Source of the DNA: Muricea muricata
Taxonomy: Eukaryota; Cnidaria; Anthozoa; Malacalcyonacea; Plexauridae
Assembly (NCBI GenBank): GCA_963855995.1
Contig: OY979716.1
Location: forward strand, 86,235,560-86,299,559
Length of the DNA: 64,000 nucleotides
Direction: 5' to 3'
Shown: piece after piece, positions 1-13,012 of the stretch
Position numbering within the stretch: position 1 is the first letter of the stretch
Layout: each line of letters starts with the position of its first letter
Notes under the pieces: model-generated
Database searches by the model: none
What the model was told of the DNA's origin: nothing
What the model saw: the letters and a program-made list of their open reading frames with translations, nothing else
Translations under genes and position numbers: made by a program

Positions 1-37
1 AGATTTCTGAAGATCAAATGTGGACATTGATGTCAAC

Positions 38-385
38 AACTATAATATAACAATAGAGTTGACGTTCGCGGGCATAAATATGTTTTTGGCCCGACTCAGA
101 GTCATTTTAGCCCAAGCGTAGCGAGGGTTAAAATGAGCTCTGAGGAGGGCCAAAAACATATTTATGCCCAAAAACATCAACTCTATTACTATTATAATAA
201 CTTTAAAGCCCTTTTAACTTTAGCTTTGTTTTTCAAAAAAACAACTACACTTAAATTGCTTTCGACTATTTATACATTGGCTATTACGTCAGCGAGCTAA
301 AATATATTCTAGCCCGCTGATTTGTTTATTTTAGCCAGCAAAATACGTCACAATGCTCGCTAAAGTTATTATAATATAGGATATA
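38..385. repeat. Hairpin MITE-like repeat
   Basis: A long near-perfect inverted repeat occupies about 43-203; the arms read gggcataaatatg toward each other and include the stem around 90-150. A looser copy of the outer end (ctataatataac against ttattataatatag) closes the element near 385. There is no coding potential. This is a non-autonomous foldback or MITE-type repeat; the family is not identified. Confidence 0.6.
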
Positions 386-2110
386 TTCAATGCTTTCAAG
401 TTTCAAACATTTTGCTAGCCTCCGACACGGCTGATGTGAGCATTCATTCAGATTTTGTTGTTAGTTAGGGGGGTGCATTTTGTTAGGCAAGTGTTTCTGT
501 GACTGGTATTTTGCAAATGAATGATATAAAGAAACACTTTGCTAGTGTCTGACTTTAATTAAAACACATTCTCGACGGGCCTATTGAAATCGGTCACTAG
601 ACGGATGACTTTGCGAAACCATATCTCGGGTTCAGTATAAGCTATTTCCACCAAATAAACACCACATTAAACACCACATTAAATGCCATTTCAATAGCTT
701 TCAATGTGGACGTTTGTTTGTAATTTTACTATGCATAAAAAGCGTTTTTTTGCTTTCAAAGGCAGCAAACTTCACAATTTAAAAGTCAATTACTGTTGTA
801 TGCATATAATATATACCGGGATATCTCAGCTGGAATAGTACATATATTTTTCAAAATAACACCAAAAATATCACTGCATTTTTTCTACACTTTAAGCCAA
901 GTTTCATACAAAAATACTACAAACTAAAAAAATACAGCGAAATCTAAACTATAGTGCATTAATTTTGTTTATGTTCCAAATATTAATTACTACAAATTAT
1001 TTTGACCTTTCGCTGCAAAAATTTATGCCATCCATTGTTCTTCCTCAAAATACCACTGAATGAGTCGCTATCGTTTTCCCAAGATATTTACCGGTTTTGA
1101 GCAAAAAATATTCAATATTGAAGATGCTACAGCGACTTGCAGCAAATACGTCAACATAGTACAAATGTCTTGTGCTTTGAACACCGTTGAACAATAGCCG
1201 CCGACCAGCACTGAAGTAACTCGGTTTTACAGCTGGACTAAAGATATTATTATCCCCTTCAACATGGATCGCTGAACATAAATACAAAAATATATTCGAT
1301 TGAAACATATGTTTATATTAATTCATTACGACAGCCTGTAGGTCATTGAATACTTGATTTCCACTTCGCTTCTAGTACTCGCCATTATGAAGCGCTAAAT
1401 CCATGGCAAAATGTCATTTAACCGTGTTTTGGTTCTAAAGAAGGACGAATGGGGTGTTCCGGAGGAAATAATTTGAAAATTCTGCATGGAAAATATTGTT
1501 TAGAACAATTTCTTTCTTTGTTTTTCAATCTTACAGGCTTGGAAAACAACCACATATAAGTCCGTGGGAGTTGTAGTATTGATTCATACTGTTTCAAAAT
1601 TTTGAAAAATGCTTACCGCAAACATTTTGAAGTAAACGACAAAATATGCATGTATCACCACCCCCCCCCCGGAAAGTTTACACTATGACTGACTAACTCA
1701 CTGCCTGACTGACTGATGTGAATTTTTGCCACTCATCACAATACTGCAATGTTTCTTTGAAACTTTGCACTAAAAAAAGATCACAATGCCTTCTAAACGT
1801 TCTACTGGGCAAATAAGACTCACAATGTGGGCACAATGTCATATATATAGTCTTTGCTTAATTCAGCCATATTTTAAAGAATGGTTATATGCCATCATGT
1901 GAGGATAATAGCGAGTATGAGTTCTCATTAGGGGTAAACAGTTTTGGTCCGCTGACCACATATAGGGACAATCAAGGCCAAGAATGCGAGATTTTTGCAC
2001 CAAGTATGACATTCCTGAGGGAAACTCGAAGCAGTTTTTTTCTTTGATCGGTTTATTTTTCAGTTTTTTAACCAAACCAGACAGTTTTATACACGAATAA
2101 AAAAGGAAAA
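386..2110. other. No recognisable gene
   Basis: This stretch is AT-rich and stop-dense in all frames. A run of ten or more C lies near 1661-1672. I see no domain, clear inverted repeat or RNA gene here. Confidence 0.5.
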
Positions 2111-2269
2111 ATGCCGGAAAATATGGCCACTGAGGATGTTCTTTGTCAAGTCTTGGCAAACCAAAGGGCATTGATGGAGCAAACGCAAAAGATTTTGGCA
2201 CAACAAGAAGCTGTACAAAAAGACCAGAGGCAAAACGCAAGGTCCGAGAAAGTTCCACTTATTTTAAAG
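2111..2269 (+). CDS. Possible 5' exon, short coiled-coil N-terminus
   Basis: An ATG at 2111 opens 53 codons rich in Gln, Glu, Lys and Ala (MPENMATEDVLCQVLANQ at the start). The frame ends cleanly at a good splice donor (AAAG|GTATGC at 2270). The composition suggests a helical or coiled-coil N-terminus. A start codon, an open frame and a donor site argue for a real first exon, but no downstream exon is evident nearby. It could belong to a host gene or to a dead element. I do not recognise the family. Confidence 0.35.
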
Positions 2270-4295
2270 GTATGCTTTACTTAGCTGTTTCCCCTTATGA
2301 TAAGAGTCGATACAAAAACACGAGTAATATTTAACGCCACTAACTAAAAGCATTCAACTATATTGTTGGAATTACATGAAGTACTTGTGCAGGTTGTTGT
2401 CATAGCAACATGGCAATTGTTATTCTTTCTGTATATTTTTTCAAAATGACAAAATATCAGTTTTTAATCCTTGTTTTATTGACAATTTTTTTTTAAATTG
2501 CACAACATTTGTCATCAGTATGTTATTACGCCTAATGTAAACTTAAATTTGGTATAAAATACGACCTATTAATTACATTAGATGTTTTGAAATATTTATG
2601 AAACTAAATTTTTAACAAACTTTGAGTTTGAAATAAAACCGTTTCAAGCCAATTTTGTACCTTCGCTCATATTCTTTTAGATGTAAAATTCGTCAATATT
2701 TTGAAATACAGTAATAAGAAGACAGTCTTGCATTTACAAAACAAACTTACTCTGGAATTTAAACAGTGAATATACTGGATGAGTACGGCTACGCCGGCCA
2801 TTATAAAGCATTAAAACACAAGTACAAATACGCATTATCAACAAACTTGCCTTGTGTTTCACACCATAGTCAATTCTTTGGCACTTCTCTGTATTTTCCC
2901 AGAGTTGATCTCTCTTCGAGAGTCTTGTCGCAGTCATTTTCGTCTCAGTTCTCACCTTTTTGGATGCCTTAAGTGTTTGCTGCTCCTGATCATAAATGAC
3001 CACCCTTCGTTGGTTGTGAAAATTGCCAAATCTTTTTGCAAAAATACAAAATATTGTAGAGCAAAAAGCAAATTTGGATATTTGCTGTCAGTTGAATTCG
3101 TGATTGATCGATCAACAATAAATTTTAGATCTGGCCAATCGGTGTTAGCCATTAATGATAGTCCGCCATATTGTTGAGATCAGTGTGAGCATGACATCAT
3201 GACCTACCTGAAAAAATCTCATCCCCATCGCTCATGAACAGGACTTTGAACTTCGCTTATGCACGATTAGTAACCCTTGCCCCGGGCTTATGCCGGAATG
3301 GCGCTTCGTACCATTGGCTCGGGGATAAATACCAGTAATTCACGACATGAAATTATACTTACATTTTTATTCAGGTTTGTCAGATTTAAGTTATAATAGC
3401 AGTTAGCCTACAAAAAGCCAAAGAAAACATGTTGGTTATAGAGTTTGATGCACAGTTTCTGATCATAAACATGTTGTATTAGTGACAACACTAAACACTG
3501 CCAACACTCCTAATGTCATCTGCCATTGTTGTGCTGCAGGGGCAAAATTAAACATTAAAATATCCTTTTTAGCATGTCAAACTGTCATTTCCAAGGCTAT
3601 ATACACCCATTGTACTGGCACCCCCCTTCCCCTAAAATGTCTCACATGGCCCTTAACATTGAAAATAAAATGTTTGATTTTACTGCTGGCAGGTGATGAA
3701 AACTTGTATTTTCATTAGTTTGCTACAACAACCACTGAAACCAGGCAACCACAAACCAGGCAAAAATCAACAATTTTACACAAATTTACAATATTAAAGT
3801 TTAAAATTTTCCTTTTTGATGGAGACATCACCAGCACTGTGATATCATATGCAAGGGGTAAAGATCTACAGTACTACAACATAAAATTTGTTTACAGACA
3901 GTGTACATGTTATTAGTACAAATACTCCAATTTATTACGTTTTGAATATATTGCAAAATTAAAAACATAAGTGCAACCCGCGTAATAGTCATGTTAATCC
4001 CATTTTACAGCGTACCGTAAGTGCAGCAGTGAAAAGACTTGAAAAAGGCTGGGATTTTTTTCCTAGGTAATGTATAAATTTGGTATTTTCAAGTCATTTA
4101 ATATGTTGTTTAGAAAGCTCACATTTTCTAACACATCTTATGATGCAAAAAGTTTTAGATCCACAGCCAACAATGAAGTAAACAAAACTCTGCTGAACAA
4201 TGTGAAGGCATTTGATGGCATGGAAAAAATGCCCATAAATTCGATAGAAAGTAAGCACCTTCTACTAAATTTTGTTACTACAATTGTATCATTAA
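2270..4295. other. No recognisable gene
   Basis: Only short overlapping open frames with no family resemblance are present. The sequence is AT-rich intergenic or intronic DNA. Confidence 0.5.
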
Positions 4296-4611
4296 AGTGG
4301 CACTAGAGCCGGAAAATGAATCCTAATTTTTTTACAAATATAGAAAGTATACAAGTAATTACGCAGACACACCAAATTTCAGCTTTCAATTCCGCTTCTT
4401 TCCGTCATTTTTTAAACCAAAAGACACGAATTTCACGTCCGCCATTACAGAGTCTTCAATTAGCGAGCACGGTGAACAAAACCGGATGTGACGTCAAAGA
4501 CTCAACACGCTGTGTCAGTCGCATAGTGAAATCATACAATTTTGTTTACGAAATGTATTACTAATATTCCCTCGGTTTAGTTTTCTTTCGTTCGTTGTTT
4601 TTTAATTTACT

Positions 4612-5720
4612 ATGTCAACTGAGGACGAGGCAGGATCCTGTTCAGAAGAAAAGTCCGAAGAAAGTAATAATTACTCTCCTGATGAGGAAATGTTGTATGG
4701 GGCTGATTCAAACTCATTTGAAATTGAAGCAGGGTCAAATTTATACGATGCCTCGGCGGATCCCCTTGCCACAGAAGAAGAACACCAAAATTATATTTTA
4801 CAAGCTGTGGCTGATAAAATAGATGAATTAGAAGAGCTTTGTTTGCGATTAACTGGGGAACAGTGTATCGACTTTTGGTAACTTTCTTTATTATACCACG
4901 CTTTATGGAGTATACTAAAAATGTCATGCTGCATTGCTGCTGTCTATTAATGATAACGAGTAGGGTTAAAAACAGGTTGGATACGTTTAAAGTTCATTGT
5001 ATACGATTGCATCACTAAGCTATATGGATTGCATCCACGATATCATATTCGCACTAAATATTTTTTTATCTTGAGTATTATTATGCATGTTATTTGAATT
5101 GTTTTGCAAGTTTTGCACTGTATTGGGTTTTAGGTGTAACTGTGGCAATTGCTCTACAGAGCTTATTGTGAAGCCTGAAGAGTGTCAATGCTGCCATGAA
5201 ATTGCACAAGTCCGGAATAAAATAATGGAGGAGAAAATGGGTGACCAGTGTTTGACGAAGCACCCAGGTTTTGAAGCTGGTTGTTTAAATCAGTGGGCTT
5301 TACGACTTGCTGGTTTGAGCTACAGGACGAAAAATAAAGGGTGTAAAAATTATACAACTTTATACAAAAAAGGGAAAAAAAAACAGAAGCAGAGTAAGTG
5401 CTAGTGAAAATCAATGGTTAGAAAATCTACCTGTTACTTGTTTTCAATTTGCTGTAGTTAAAATATTTAGTGCCCTTATACTGGATCAAGTATCATGGCA
5501 AGAGATCATATTAAAGTCTTTGATTCAATGTAAATATGTGAATATTTTTTTAAGGTTCTTCAGGGCAGTGTCACATAGACAAGTGGTCAGGCTGGTGTGG
5601 GATTACACAGGCAACTCAACAAGATATCCTTTACCATGTTGTGTCTATGCCAGAATTCGCAAAGAATTTCCAAGCAAAGACTATGTAGGGTTTGAAGAAG
5701 AGGAAGATGACTCAGATTGA
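4612..5720 (+). CDS. P2X7-type C-terminal domain protein (left arm copy)
   Basis: Three exons: 4612-4877, 5134-5393 and about 5555-5720. Exon 1 encodes an acidic N-terminus. The first splice is clean (TG|GTAACT to TTTTAG|G) and joins FW to CNCGNC, giving the Cys-rich WCxCGxC ... CCHEI ... HPGFEAGCLN pattern of the P2X7 receptor cytoplasmic ballast (zinc-binding) domain. Exon 3 supplies the FFRAVSH ... RYPLPCCVYARIRKEFPS end of that domain and an acidic tail. No P2X channel part or membrane segment is present, so this is a stand-alone domain protein as seen in many invertebrate genomes and mobile elements. The reading phase across the second intron does not fit, because an A/G homopolymer at about 5376-5390 appears to be one or two bases off. 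Molecular role unknown. Confidence 0.65.
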
Positions 5721-6398
5721 TTTCTTTAGTAAGCTAATTTTTTCATTAGTAATTTGTTGAAGACCATTCATAATTTATCAGCTTCTGGTGGTTGGCACTG
5801 ATGAATTTCAAATTTTAGTAATACATAAAGTTAATTTTGTTTTGGTTAATACAGTATTAAAAAGTGCTCTATGTCAATTAGGTATGGTAGGGCTAAGGTA
5901 TTTATATAAATATAATCCATTGACATGTGCTGGCAAGTAAAATCACTTAGCATTTCGCAAGTAAAAGTCTGCTCTATGATAAAATTAAGTCCCCAATATA
6001 ACAACAATCAATTTGGCTAAAAATTTATACTCATTAATAGAACACGCAGAATTTATTTCATTTGGAGAAGATCTAATCTTAACTTTTTGTGATACCATTT
6101 CCTCAAAAGGTCACTTCTAAATTACTATGTGTATTCATTACCATGTGATGATTTTTCTTTGATGAAAAAGTTTTTACTGGTAACCTTTTGGGTTAAAAAA
6201 TCACTATCTGCATGCTCTACCATGAGCTCTACCATACCTAATTGACATAGAGCACTTTTTAATTCTGTATTAACCAAAACAAAATTAACTTTATGTATTA
6301 CTAAAATTTGAAATTCATCAGTGTCAACCACCAGAAGCTGATAAATTATTGATGGTCTTCAACAAATTACCAATGAAAAAATTAGCTTACTAAAGAAA

Positions 6399-7506
6399 TC
6401 AATCTGAGTCATCTTCCTCTTCTTCAAACCCTACATAGTCCTTGCTTGGAAATTCTTTGCAAATTCTGGCATAGACACAACATGGTAAAGGATATCTTGT
6501 TGAGCTGCCTGTGTAATCCCACACCAGCCTGACCACTTGCTTATGTGACACTGCCCTGAAGAACCTTAAAAAAATATTGACAGATTTACATTGAATCAAA
6601 GACTTTAATATGATCTCTTGCCATGATACTTGATCCAGTATAAGGGCACTAAATATTTTAACTACAGCAAATTGAAAACAAGTAACAGGTAGATTTTCTA
6701 ACCATTGATTTTCACTAGCACTTACTCTGCTTCTGTTTTTTTCCCCTTTTTTGTATAAAGTTGTATAATTTTTACACCCTTTATTTTTCGTCCTGTAGCT
6801 CAAACCAGCAAGTCATAAAGCCCACTGATTTAAACAACCAGCTTCAAAACCTGGGTGCTTCGTCAAACACTGGTCACCCATTTTCTCCCCCATTATTTTA
6901 TTCCGGACTTGTGCAATTTCATGGCAGCATTGACACTCTTCAGGCTTCACAATAAGCTCTGTAGAGCAATTGCCACAGTTACACCTAAAACCCAATACAG
7001 TGCAAAACTTGCAAAACAATTCAAATAACATGCATAATAATACTCAAGATAAAAAAATATTTAGTGCGAATATGATATCGTGGATGCAATCCATATAGCT
7101 TAGTGATGCAATCGTATACAATGAACTTTAAACGTATCCAACCTGTTTTTAACCCTACTCGTTATCATTAATAGACAGCAGCAATGCAGCATGACATTTT
7201 TAGTATACTCCATAAAGCGTGGTATAATAAAGAAAGTTACCAAAAGTCGATACACTGTTCTCCAGTTAATCGCAAACAAAGCTCTTCTAATTCATCTATT
7301 TTATCAGCCACAGCTTGTAAAATATAATTTTGGTGTTCTTCTTCTGTGGCAAGGGGATCCGCCGAGGCATCGTATAAATTTGACCCTGCTTCAATTTCAA
7401 ATGAGTTTGAATCAGCCCCATACAACATTTCCTCATCAGGAGAGTAATTATTACTTTCTTCGGACTTTTCTTCTGAACAGGATCCTGCCTCGTCCTCAGT
7501 TGACAT
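6399..7506 (-). pseudogene. P2X7-type domain protein (right arm copy), nonsense mutated
   Basis: This is the inverted copy of the gene at 4612-5720, with an identical first exon (start at 7506). It has a TGA stop at 6813-6815 where the left copy has CGA, in the conserved AL-R-LAGLSYR stretch, so it is probably dead. The A/G run after the YKKG codons is 17 nt here against 18 nt in the left copy. That keeps the frame open straight through the putative second intron. Side-by-side comparison makes this a clean case of CpG-to-TpG loss. Confidence 0.65.
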
Positions 7507-7823
7507 AGTAAATTAAAAAACAACGAACGAAAGAAAACTAAACCGAGGGAATATTAGTAATACATTTCGTAAACAAAATTGTATGATTTCACTATGCGAC
7601 TGACACAGCGTGTTGAGTCTTTGACGTCACATCCGGTTTTGTTCACCGTGCTCGCTAATTGAAGACTCTGTAATGGCGGACGTGAAATTCGTGTCTTTTG
7701 GTTTAAAAAAATGACGGAAAGAAGCGGAATTGAAAGCTGAAATTTGGTGTGTCTGCGTAATTACTTGTATACTTTCTATATTTGTAAAAAAATTAGGATT
7801 CATTTTCTGGCTCTAGTGCCACT

Positions 7824-8222
7824 TTAATAGATCTTAAAATATTAAGGGGCCCAGCAATATGACAATGGTACCAGTCAGTATATATACTATTAAACAATTT
7901 GGGGCAATATCCTTATAAAGCCTAAAACACAGGGGTATTACCTTCGCAACAAGGGTATTATTATATCCTTTAAGTCACTGTAGCTAAGGACTCTAATGAG
8001 GATTAGCTAATACCTATGAATTCTACAGGTACCAAATCTATTAGGACATAGTACAGCAAGCAAATGTCAGTTATGCCACTGCCCATATGTCAATTGTCAA
8101 CCCAACCATCCTGACTTGAGAGACAGCAATCGAAACAATAAAACAGTATTTTGTCCAGCACGGCAGACATGGGCAAACTGTCACATGCAGATTAAAACTT
8201 TAAAATTCTAAGCTATAATATG
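7824..8222. other. No recognisable gene
   Basis: AT-rich spacer between the foldback element and a MITE; nothing supportable. Confidence 0.5.
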
Positions 8223-8464
8223 CTCCAGCCAAAAAGTGAGTAAAGCTAATCGACTTTTTTTAGGTTGATGAAACTGTGTTGAACAATGTTTTTGCTGCCC
8301 ACATTGTTCCTAGTTTTTAACATTATTGAACTGTGTTGTTGAGCCTAAATCAGGTGTAACAATGCTGAACAATATTATTGACATCTGTGGACAATGTTAG
8401 CAGCAAAACACCGCCCAACACTGTTTCATCAACCCCGAACAAGTTGATATTTTTTGCTGTGTAG
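8223..8464. repeat. MITE-like inverted repeat, AACATTGTT family, copy 1
   Basis: The two halves are imperfect inverted copies built around tgctgcccacattgttc and gttgatgaaac motifs. Related copies lie at about 13,870-14,101 and, partially, at 38,995-39,095 with its duplicate near 40,555. Non-coding. Confidence 0.5.
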
Positions 8465-9152
8465 TGCATCCTATTCTACTTATATTCCTATAATTTATTA
8501 TATACTTTATCCTATAATTTACTTTATACTTTAATTCCTATATTATATTTATCTGACAGCAACTCTAGGATTTTATTCATGAATGGAAAAGCTTTAAAGC
8601 TTGAGCCATGAAGCCACTGAGCTTTCTCATTGACGACAAAAACTATTTAAATAGCACTATAGTTGAAGTCATTTATGAGTAAAAAATTAAGCCTAATATA
8701 TATGGACAGGATGCAATGCTTGCCCATTTTATAGAATTGCATTTGAAACAATCACATATTTAAGCCTTACAGGTTTAAAACCTGTTCCCAATCCTGAGCC
8801 CATATTCCAAATTGCTGACCATATTGCAATTCTATACATGGCCAAAAATTATGAGCCTGCCGTATAACAGGATTGAACAATATTAGAGACATTTAGCTTC
8901 GCGCTTTTATCGCAGTACCGCAAACCGCAAAAACACCACATGATCTTTTTACCGCGTAAATATGTACAAAAATGTTTTCAATGTGAAATTTGTTTCGAAT
9001 TACAAATACTGAAACACGGGATGACAAACAGTCCATGGGATTCTCTCGTAGTTGCTACAGCAACAGGTCTAAATGTATAAAAAAAGTTCATGTTATAATC
9101 ATGTTTTTGTTAAGTACGATATGTTTCTGTTCTTCCGATATTTTTTAGAAAG

Positions 9153-10967
9153 ATGGCGCCATTTAGATGGCCAGAAATATCAAACGATTTGATGTTAGCA
9201 AGAGAAGTGGCAGCAAAAAACCCAAAAAACGGTGCAGAATGGGAGACGATTGCTTGTCTACTTAGCAGAGCATCTAGTAAAGACGGTAAAACGATTGACT
9301 TAACTGGACGAGCTTGTAAAGATAGACTCGAACGTCTTATAACTAAGCACAAAGATGATGACAAGAAATCATTAAAGAAGTGAGTATCATTTAAAAATTG
9401 TTTAAATTCTATTTAAGCAATTTTGCTTTCATACATAATGTAGGACATTGTACATTACAGGACATTTTCATACATTTCCGGGTTGTATTTTTTGTCTATG
9501 TATTGATTTTTGTTGATATGGTGGTCATTATTGTTGAAATCAATTGTGTTAAGATCTGGCACAGAAGAAGAATATTCTGAACTATCTCAACTTTTACAAG
9601 ATATCTGGACATACCGAAGGGATATGGAAGATTTGAAACGAAAGGGAAAAGAAGAAAAGAATAGAATAGAAGATATGAAGAATAAGAAAGACCAGGACAT
9701 GCGTGCTGCAGCAATGAGGAAAATGTGTAGTAAGTTACAACTATGTTTTGATACAGTTTCTTCCAATTAAACGCATGTTGTCATTGCGTAGAAGAGTGTA
9801 TTTATAGGACAGTGGTAGGTGGCTAACTCATACTCTACTTCATTGTTTTACCCTGTCTATTCAGTTGTCATAGTGAGAGCTGTGTAGCTCGATGTTTCAC
9901 CATAAAGTATTTATCGAAAATAATGCACCAAAGTTTCTTGTAACTAAAAAATTATGCATCAAGCATGGATATTTCAAATGTAGTAAAGTAAACGTACCTT
10001 ACTTATTTAAATAGAGGAACAATGCAACACTGATCAGGAAAGCAGTGAAGATTCCACAAGTAGTGAAAATATTGAGGCAAATGATAGCAGTTCAAAAAAA
10101 AAGCAAAAAGGTAGGTCTGTTGTAGGGTAGAAATATTTATTTCATCTATTTATTAGGTACTGGAGCTTAGACCTAGTGCCTTCTATTTTCTATTTATTAT
10201 GTCTATTAATTTGATAGTGTGGGCAACAAGACAGAGACAGGCAAAAAAATAAGGAACAGTGCAAAGATTATTACTACATTCCCCAATGAAATTACTAAAA
10301 TTATCCCAAACTTGCCCTGAATATTGCACACTAATGTTATTTTTCAGGAAAATGATGTAAAAAGTACACAAAGTCCAATTAGTTTAATCAATTTTAAAAA
10401 TTTTCTAGGCCATTTCACAGGATCTGCCTTGTGGTTAAATTCAACTTGTGACAGCATTCAGTTAGCTAAACCATTAAGCAATTGCTATCTGTAGCATGAT
10501 ACCCTGCTAATCCCAGCATTCAATCCTTGTGCGAGGGGTTTGTTCTATTGGGAAAATTGTAGGATAGATACCTGCCAAGTAAAAGCCCTGGATCTAGGCT
10601 GTAGATACTGTGCATCATTCCAAAGTAAAATGCCAAACATTTTTTGTCCTGTTGATGCTATAAGTATCAGGGATTTTCGTTTCAAATTTGTTAATATACT
10701 ACAGCTGTACTTATGGACTTATGTGCAGGTAAAAAAAGAAAAAAGCAACAATGAGCTAGCAAGCTTACAGCATTACAGATGCTCAGCGATAAATATCAGC
10801 AGAAGGCAGAGTTAAAAGAAAAAGAACTGAATTTAAGAAGAATGGAACTAGAATTTGAGAAAGAGAAGTATAATGCTGAAGCTGAGGAAAGGAAAGCAAA
10901 GCTTCAGCTGGAATTGGAAGAAAGAAGAGCATACCTTGCCTTACTACAAAAACATCCTAGTTTTTAA
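9153..10967 (+). CDS. Harbinger accessory SANT/MADF-like protein, one premature stop
   Basis: Four exons with consistent phases: 9153-9379, 9554-9729, 10015-10110 and 10729-10967. Exon 1 begins MAPFRWPEISNDLML and has the tryptophan-rich three-helix layout of the Myb/SANT-like protein that PIF/Harbinger elements need beside the nuclease; in known elements it takes the nuclease to the nucleus and binds element ends. Exons 2 and 3 are charged, and exon 4 is a long Glu/Lys/Arg coiled coil ending LLQKHPSF. In-frame TGA at 10752-10754, near the start of exon 4, would cut off the coiled coil; the position fits a lost CGA arginine. Head-to-head convergence with the nuclease gene is the normal element layout. 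Confidence 0.7.
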
Positions 10968-11136
10968 GCAATAGGACAGTGTTTGTATCAATTATAAAAT
11001 GTTGCACTTTTTCATACACAGAATTTGTTTGATACTTTTATATGTATATATTAAGGTGTATTTCTGACACATTTTATTTATTGAGCAGTTGAAAATAACT
11101 ATTTATAATATATTTTGAACAATAATAGTAAGGTTG

Positions 11137-12757
11137 TCATTGATTCAACAAATAGGTTTTCAAGGATGGAGGTTGAAGCTCAAAATATGAACTTGTTTGT
11201 GATCCGTATAAACACAGGTGACAGTTCACCAAAAGAGTTCCAACAAGATAGTACTTGGCAATAGGCTGAAGTAAAACTTTCTGATTTTTCTTGAAGTCCA
11301 AGAAAGCAAAATACTGAGTAATTTTTCCAAAGGCCCATTCCACGCTTACCCGAACCTTGCTCATGCGCTTGTTGAATTCCTGTTCTTCAACTGTTAAAAA
11401 TGCGCCACGAAATGGAGCCAAAATGTTGTCAGTCACAACGTATGCTGGATCTCCATAAACAACATAAGGATCTCCATTGGGAAGTTGAAGCCTTCTTAAC
11501 TTTTCTGGCAAACCACTAACACCAAGCATGGATGTATCATGCCTGCATCCTTCCACAGGTCCAAACATGTTCACTATCAGGCCATTTGGGGCATGCACTG
11601 ACTGAAAAAGTCAATTATGAAAATTAATTATTCAGTTTAAAATTTTATTTGCAAAAATATATAGTGCATGGTCATATAGTATAAGAGGGGCAGGAGCTTG
11701 CAGTTTTCATTTGGCAGCATGCTCATTGTTTAAACAGCTGGAAATTTGCACCAGGGTTGGTAGTTTGCCTGCATAAATGAGCCAAACTTTAAACAATGCT
11801 CATTGTTTTTCTTTGTATTTGACTTTTGTTTTTTTTGTATTTGTATTTCTTTTTCTTAAAGACACTAATGAGGGTTTGGCTTATTTATTTATATAATCTA
11901 CCATCCCTGATTTGCAAAAATTATACTATAACCTTCTAAATTTTATCATACCTGAAATTTCAGGCAGTGAGTTCTCTTATGCCCACTATACATTATTTGT
12001 TGATTTCTGACTGGACGTGCAATTGGCCTCACTGTGCCGTCAATAAATCCCCAACACTGAGCCAAAGGTGCCCCTTTCTCATGAATTGAATTGGAGAAGA
12101 CCTCAGGGTCAAGCCAAACTAGGTCCAAAGTGTTTAACAGATAGCCAAATCGATCATGAAGATCATCCAAAATCTAGACAGACCCAATATAATTTAATAC
12201 TGTAATGTCAAACAAATGTCAGTTCTTTGATGAAAACAAGTAAAAAGTATACCTTGTTGGAAATAAGGCTTAACTCAGATTCACTTCTTCCAAATGTGTC
12301 TACTAAATCATACCACCTGTTTGGATAAACTAGTCTTCTGAGGAGAATCAGTAAAGCTTCCATTCCAGACGCCTTACTGCGTTGATTGCAAATAAAATAT
12401 CATGGAATATTCAGAGCGGAAAAAAGACGAGGTATGTCTTCTTTATGAAACCTTGGGTGGAAAAAAATGAGTTTGTTGATAATTTTCTATAAACCCTAAA
12501 GTATTCATTGCAAACTCGAATGAACCACCTGAAATGAGTTAAAATAGAAAAGCTTTACTTTCAGAGATCATCAAGAACAGTTGAAATACTTGCCTAAACA
12601 TTTTTTCACACTGTTGGTCGCTGAGATCCTGCAAATTTATCAACGGTTTATCATTCAACTTTCCCACTGGAAACATTTCTTCAAAAAGCACCAAATCAAG
12701 ATCTTCCTCATCGCTGCTACAGCTCGATTCACTGCTGTCGTTCAACAACTGTATCAT
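11137..12757 (-). pseudogene. PIF/Harbinger DDE transposase (HARBI1-like)
   Basis: Spliced minus-strand gene. A short acidic first exon starts at 12757. A second block around 12,420-12,250 includes NQRSKASGMEALLILLRRL, then 12170-11946 and 11598-11137. The three catalytic acids are visible: D in GFIDGTVRPI, D in YGDPAYV and E in VSVEWAFGK, the HARBI1 DDE_4 pattern. Other landmarks are HKRTHCLKFQ and GCRHDTSML. A TGA at 12400-12402 interrupts the second block just before the YFICNQRS segment, so this copy should not make full-length protein unless the stop is read through or spliced out. The catalytic exons themselves are open. Confidence 0.8.
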
Positions 12758-13012
12758 AATAACATCACTATATTGTGTGCTAATAAAGAATAAGAAATGT
12801 TAGAAAGGCATCAGTTTTTTTCTGATTCATCATCCTGTACAATTTTTACGCATACTAACATACATACTAACCTCACCACGGCCGCCATCTTGGAAAAGAA
12901 AAACTTGATTACTTGACGTCTTGCTAAATCGCAAAATTGTTGTCGCGGCAAACCGCGAAATGCGGTTTCCCGTTTGCGGTAAAATAACAAAACGCGAAGC
13001 TAAATGTCTTTA

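Larger units (their letters stand above)
4296..7823. mobile_element. Foldback element, TTAA target, gene in each arm
   Basis: Two arms of about 1.6 kb (4296-5894 and 6226-7823) are near-identical inverted copies around a 331-bp spacer. The outer ends read AGTGGCACTAGAGCC, and each is bordered by TTAA (4292-4295 and 7824-7827), the target duplication typical of piggyBac and Kolobok superfamilies. Each arm carries a complete P2X7-type gene pointing inward. No transposase lies inside, so it would depend on one in trans. It could instead be one element plus an inverted duplication of itself. Confidence 0.75.
8886..13009. mobile_element. PIF/Harbinger DNA transposon, nearly complete
   Basis: The terminal inverted repeats read AGACATTTAGCTTCGCG at the left end (from 8887) and the same in reverse at the right end (to 13009). 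TTA flanks both sides (8883-8885 and 13010-13012), the expected 3-bp target of this superfamily. Both expected genes are present and convergent: a SANT/MADF-like DNA-binding protein on plus and the DDE nuclease on minus. Each gene carries one premature TGA. The element is therefore recent in structure but probably inactive. Confidence 0.85.
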
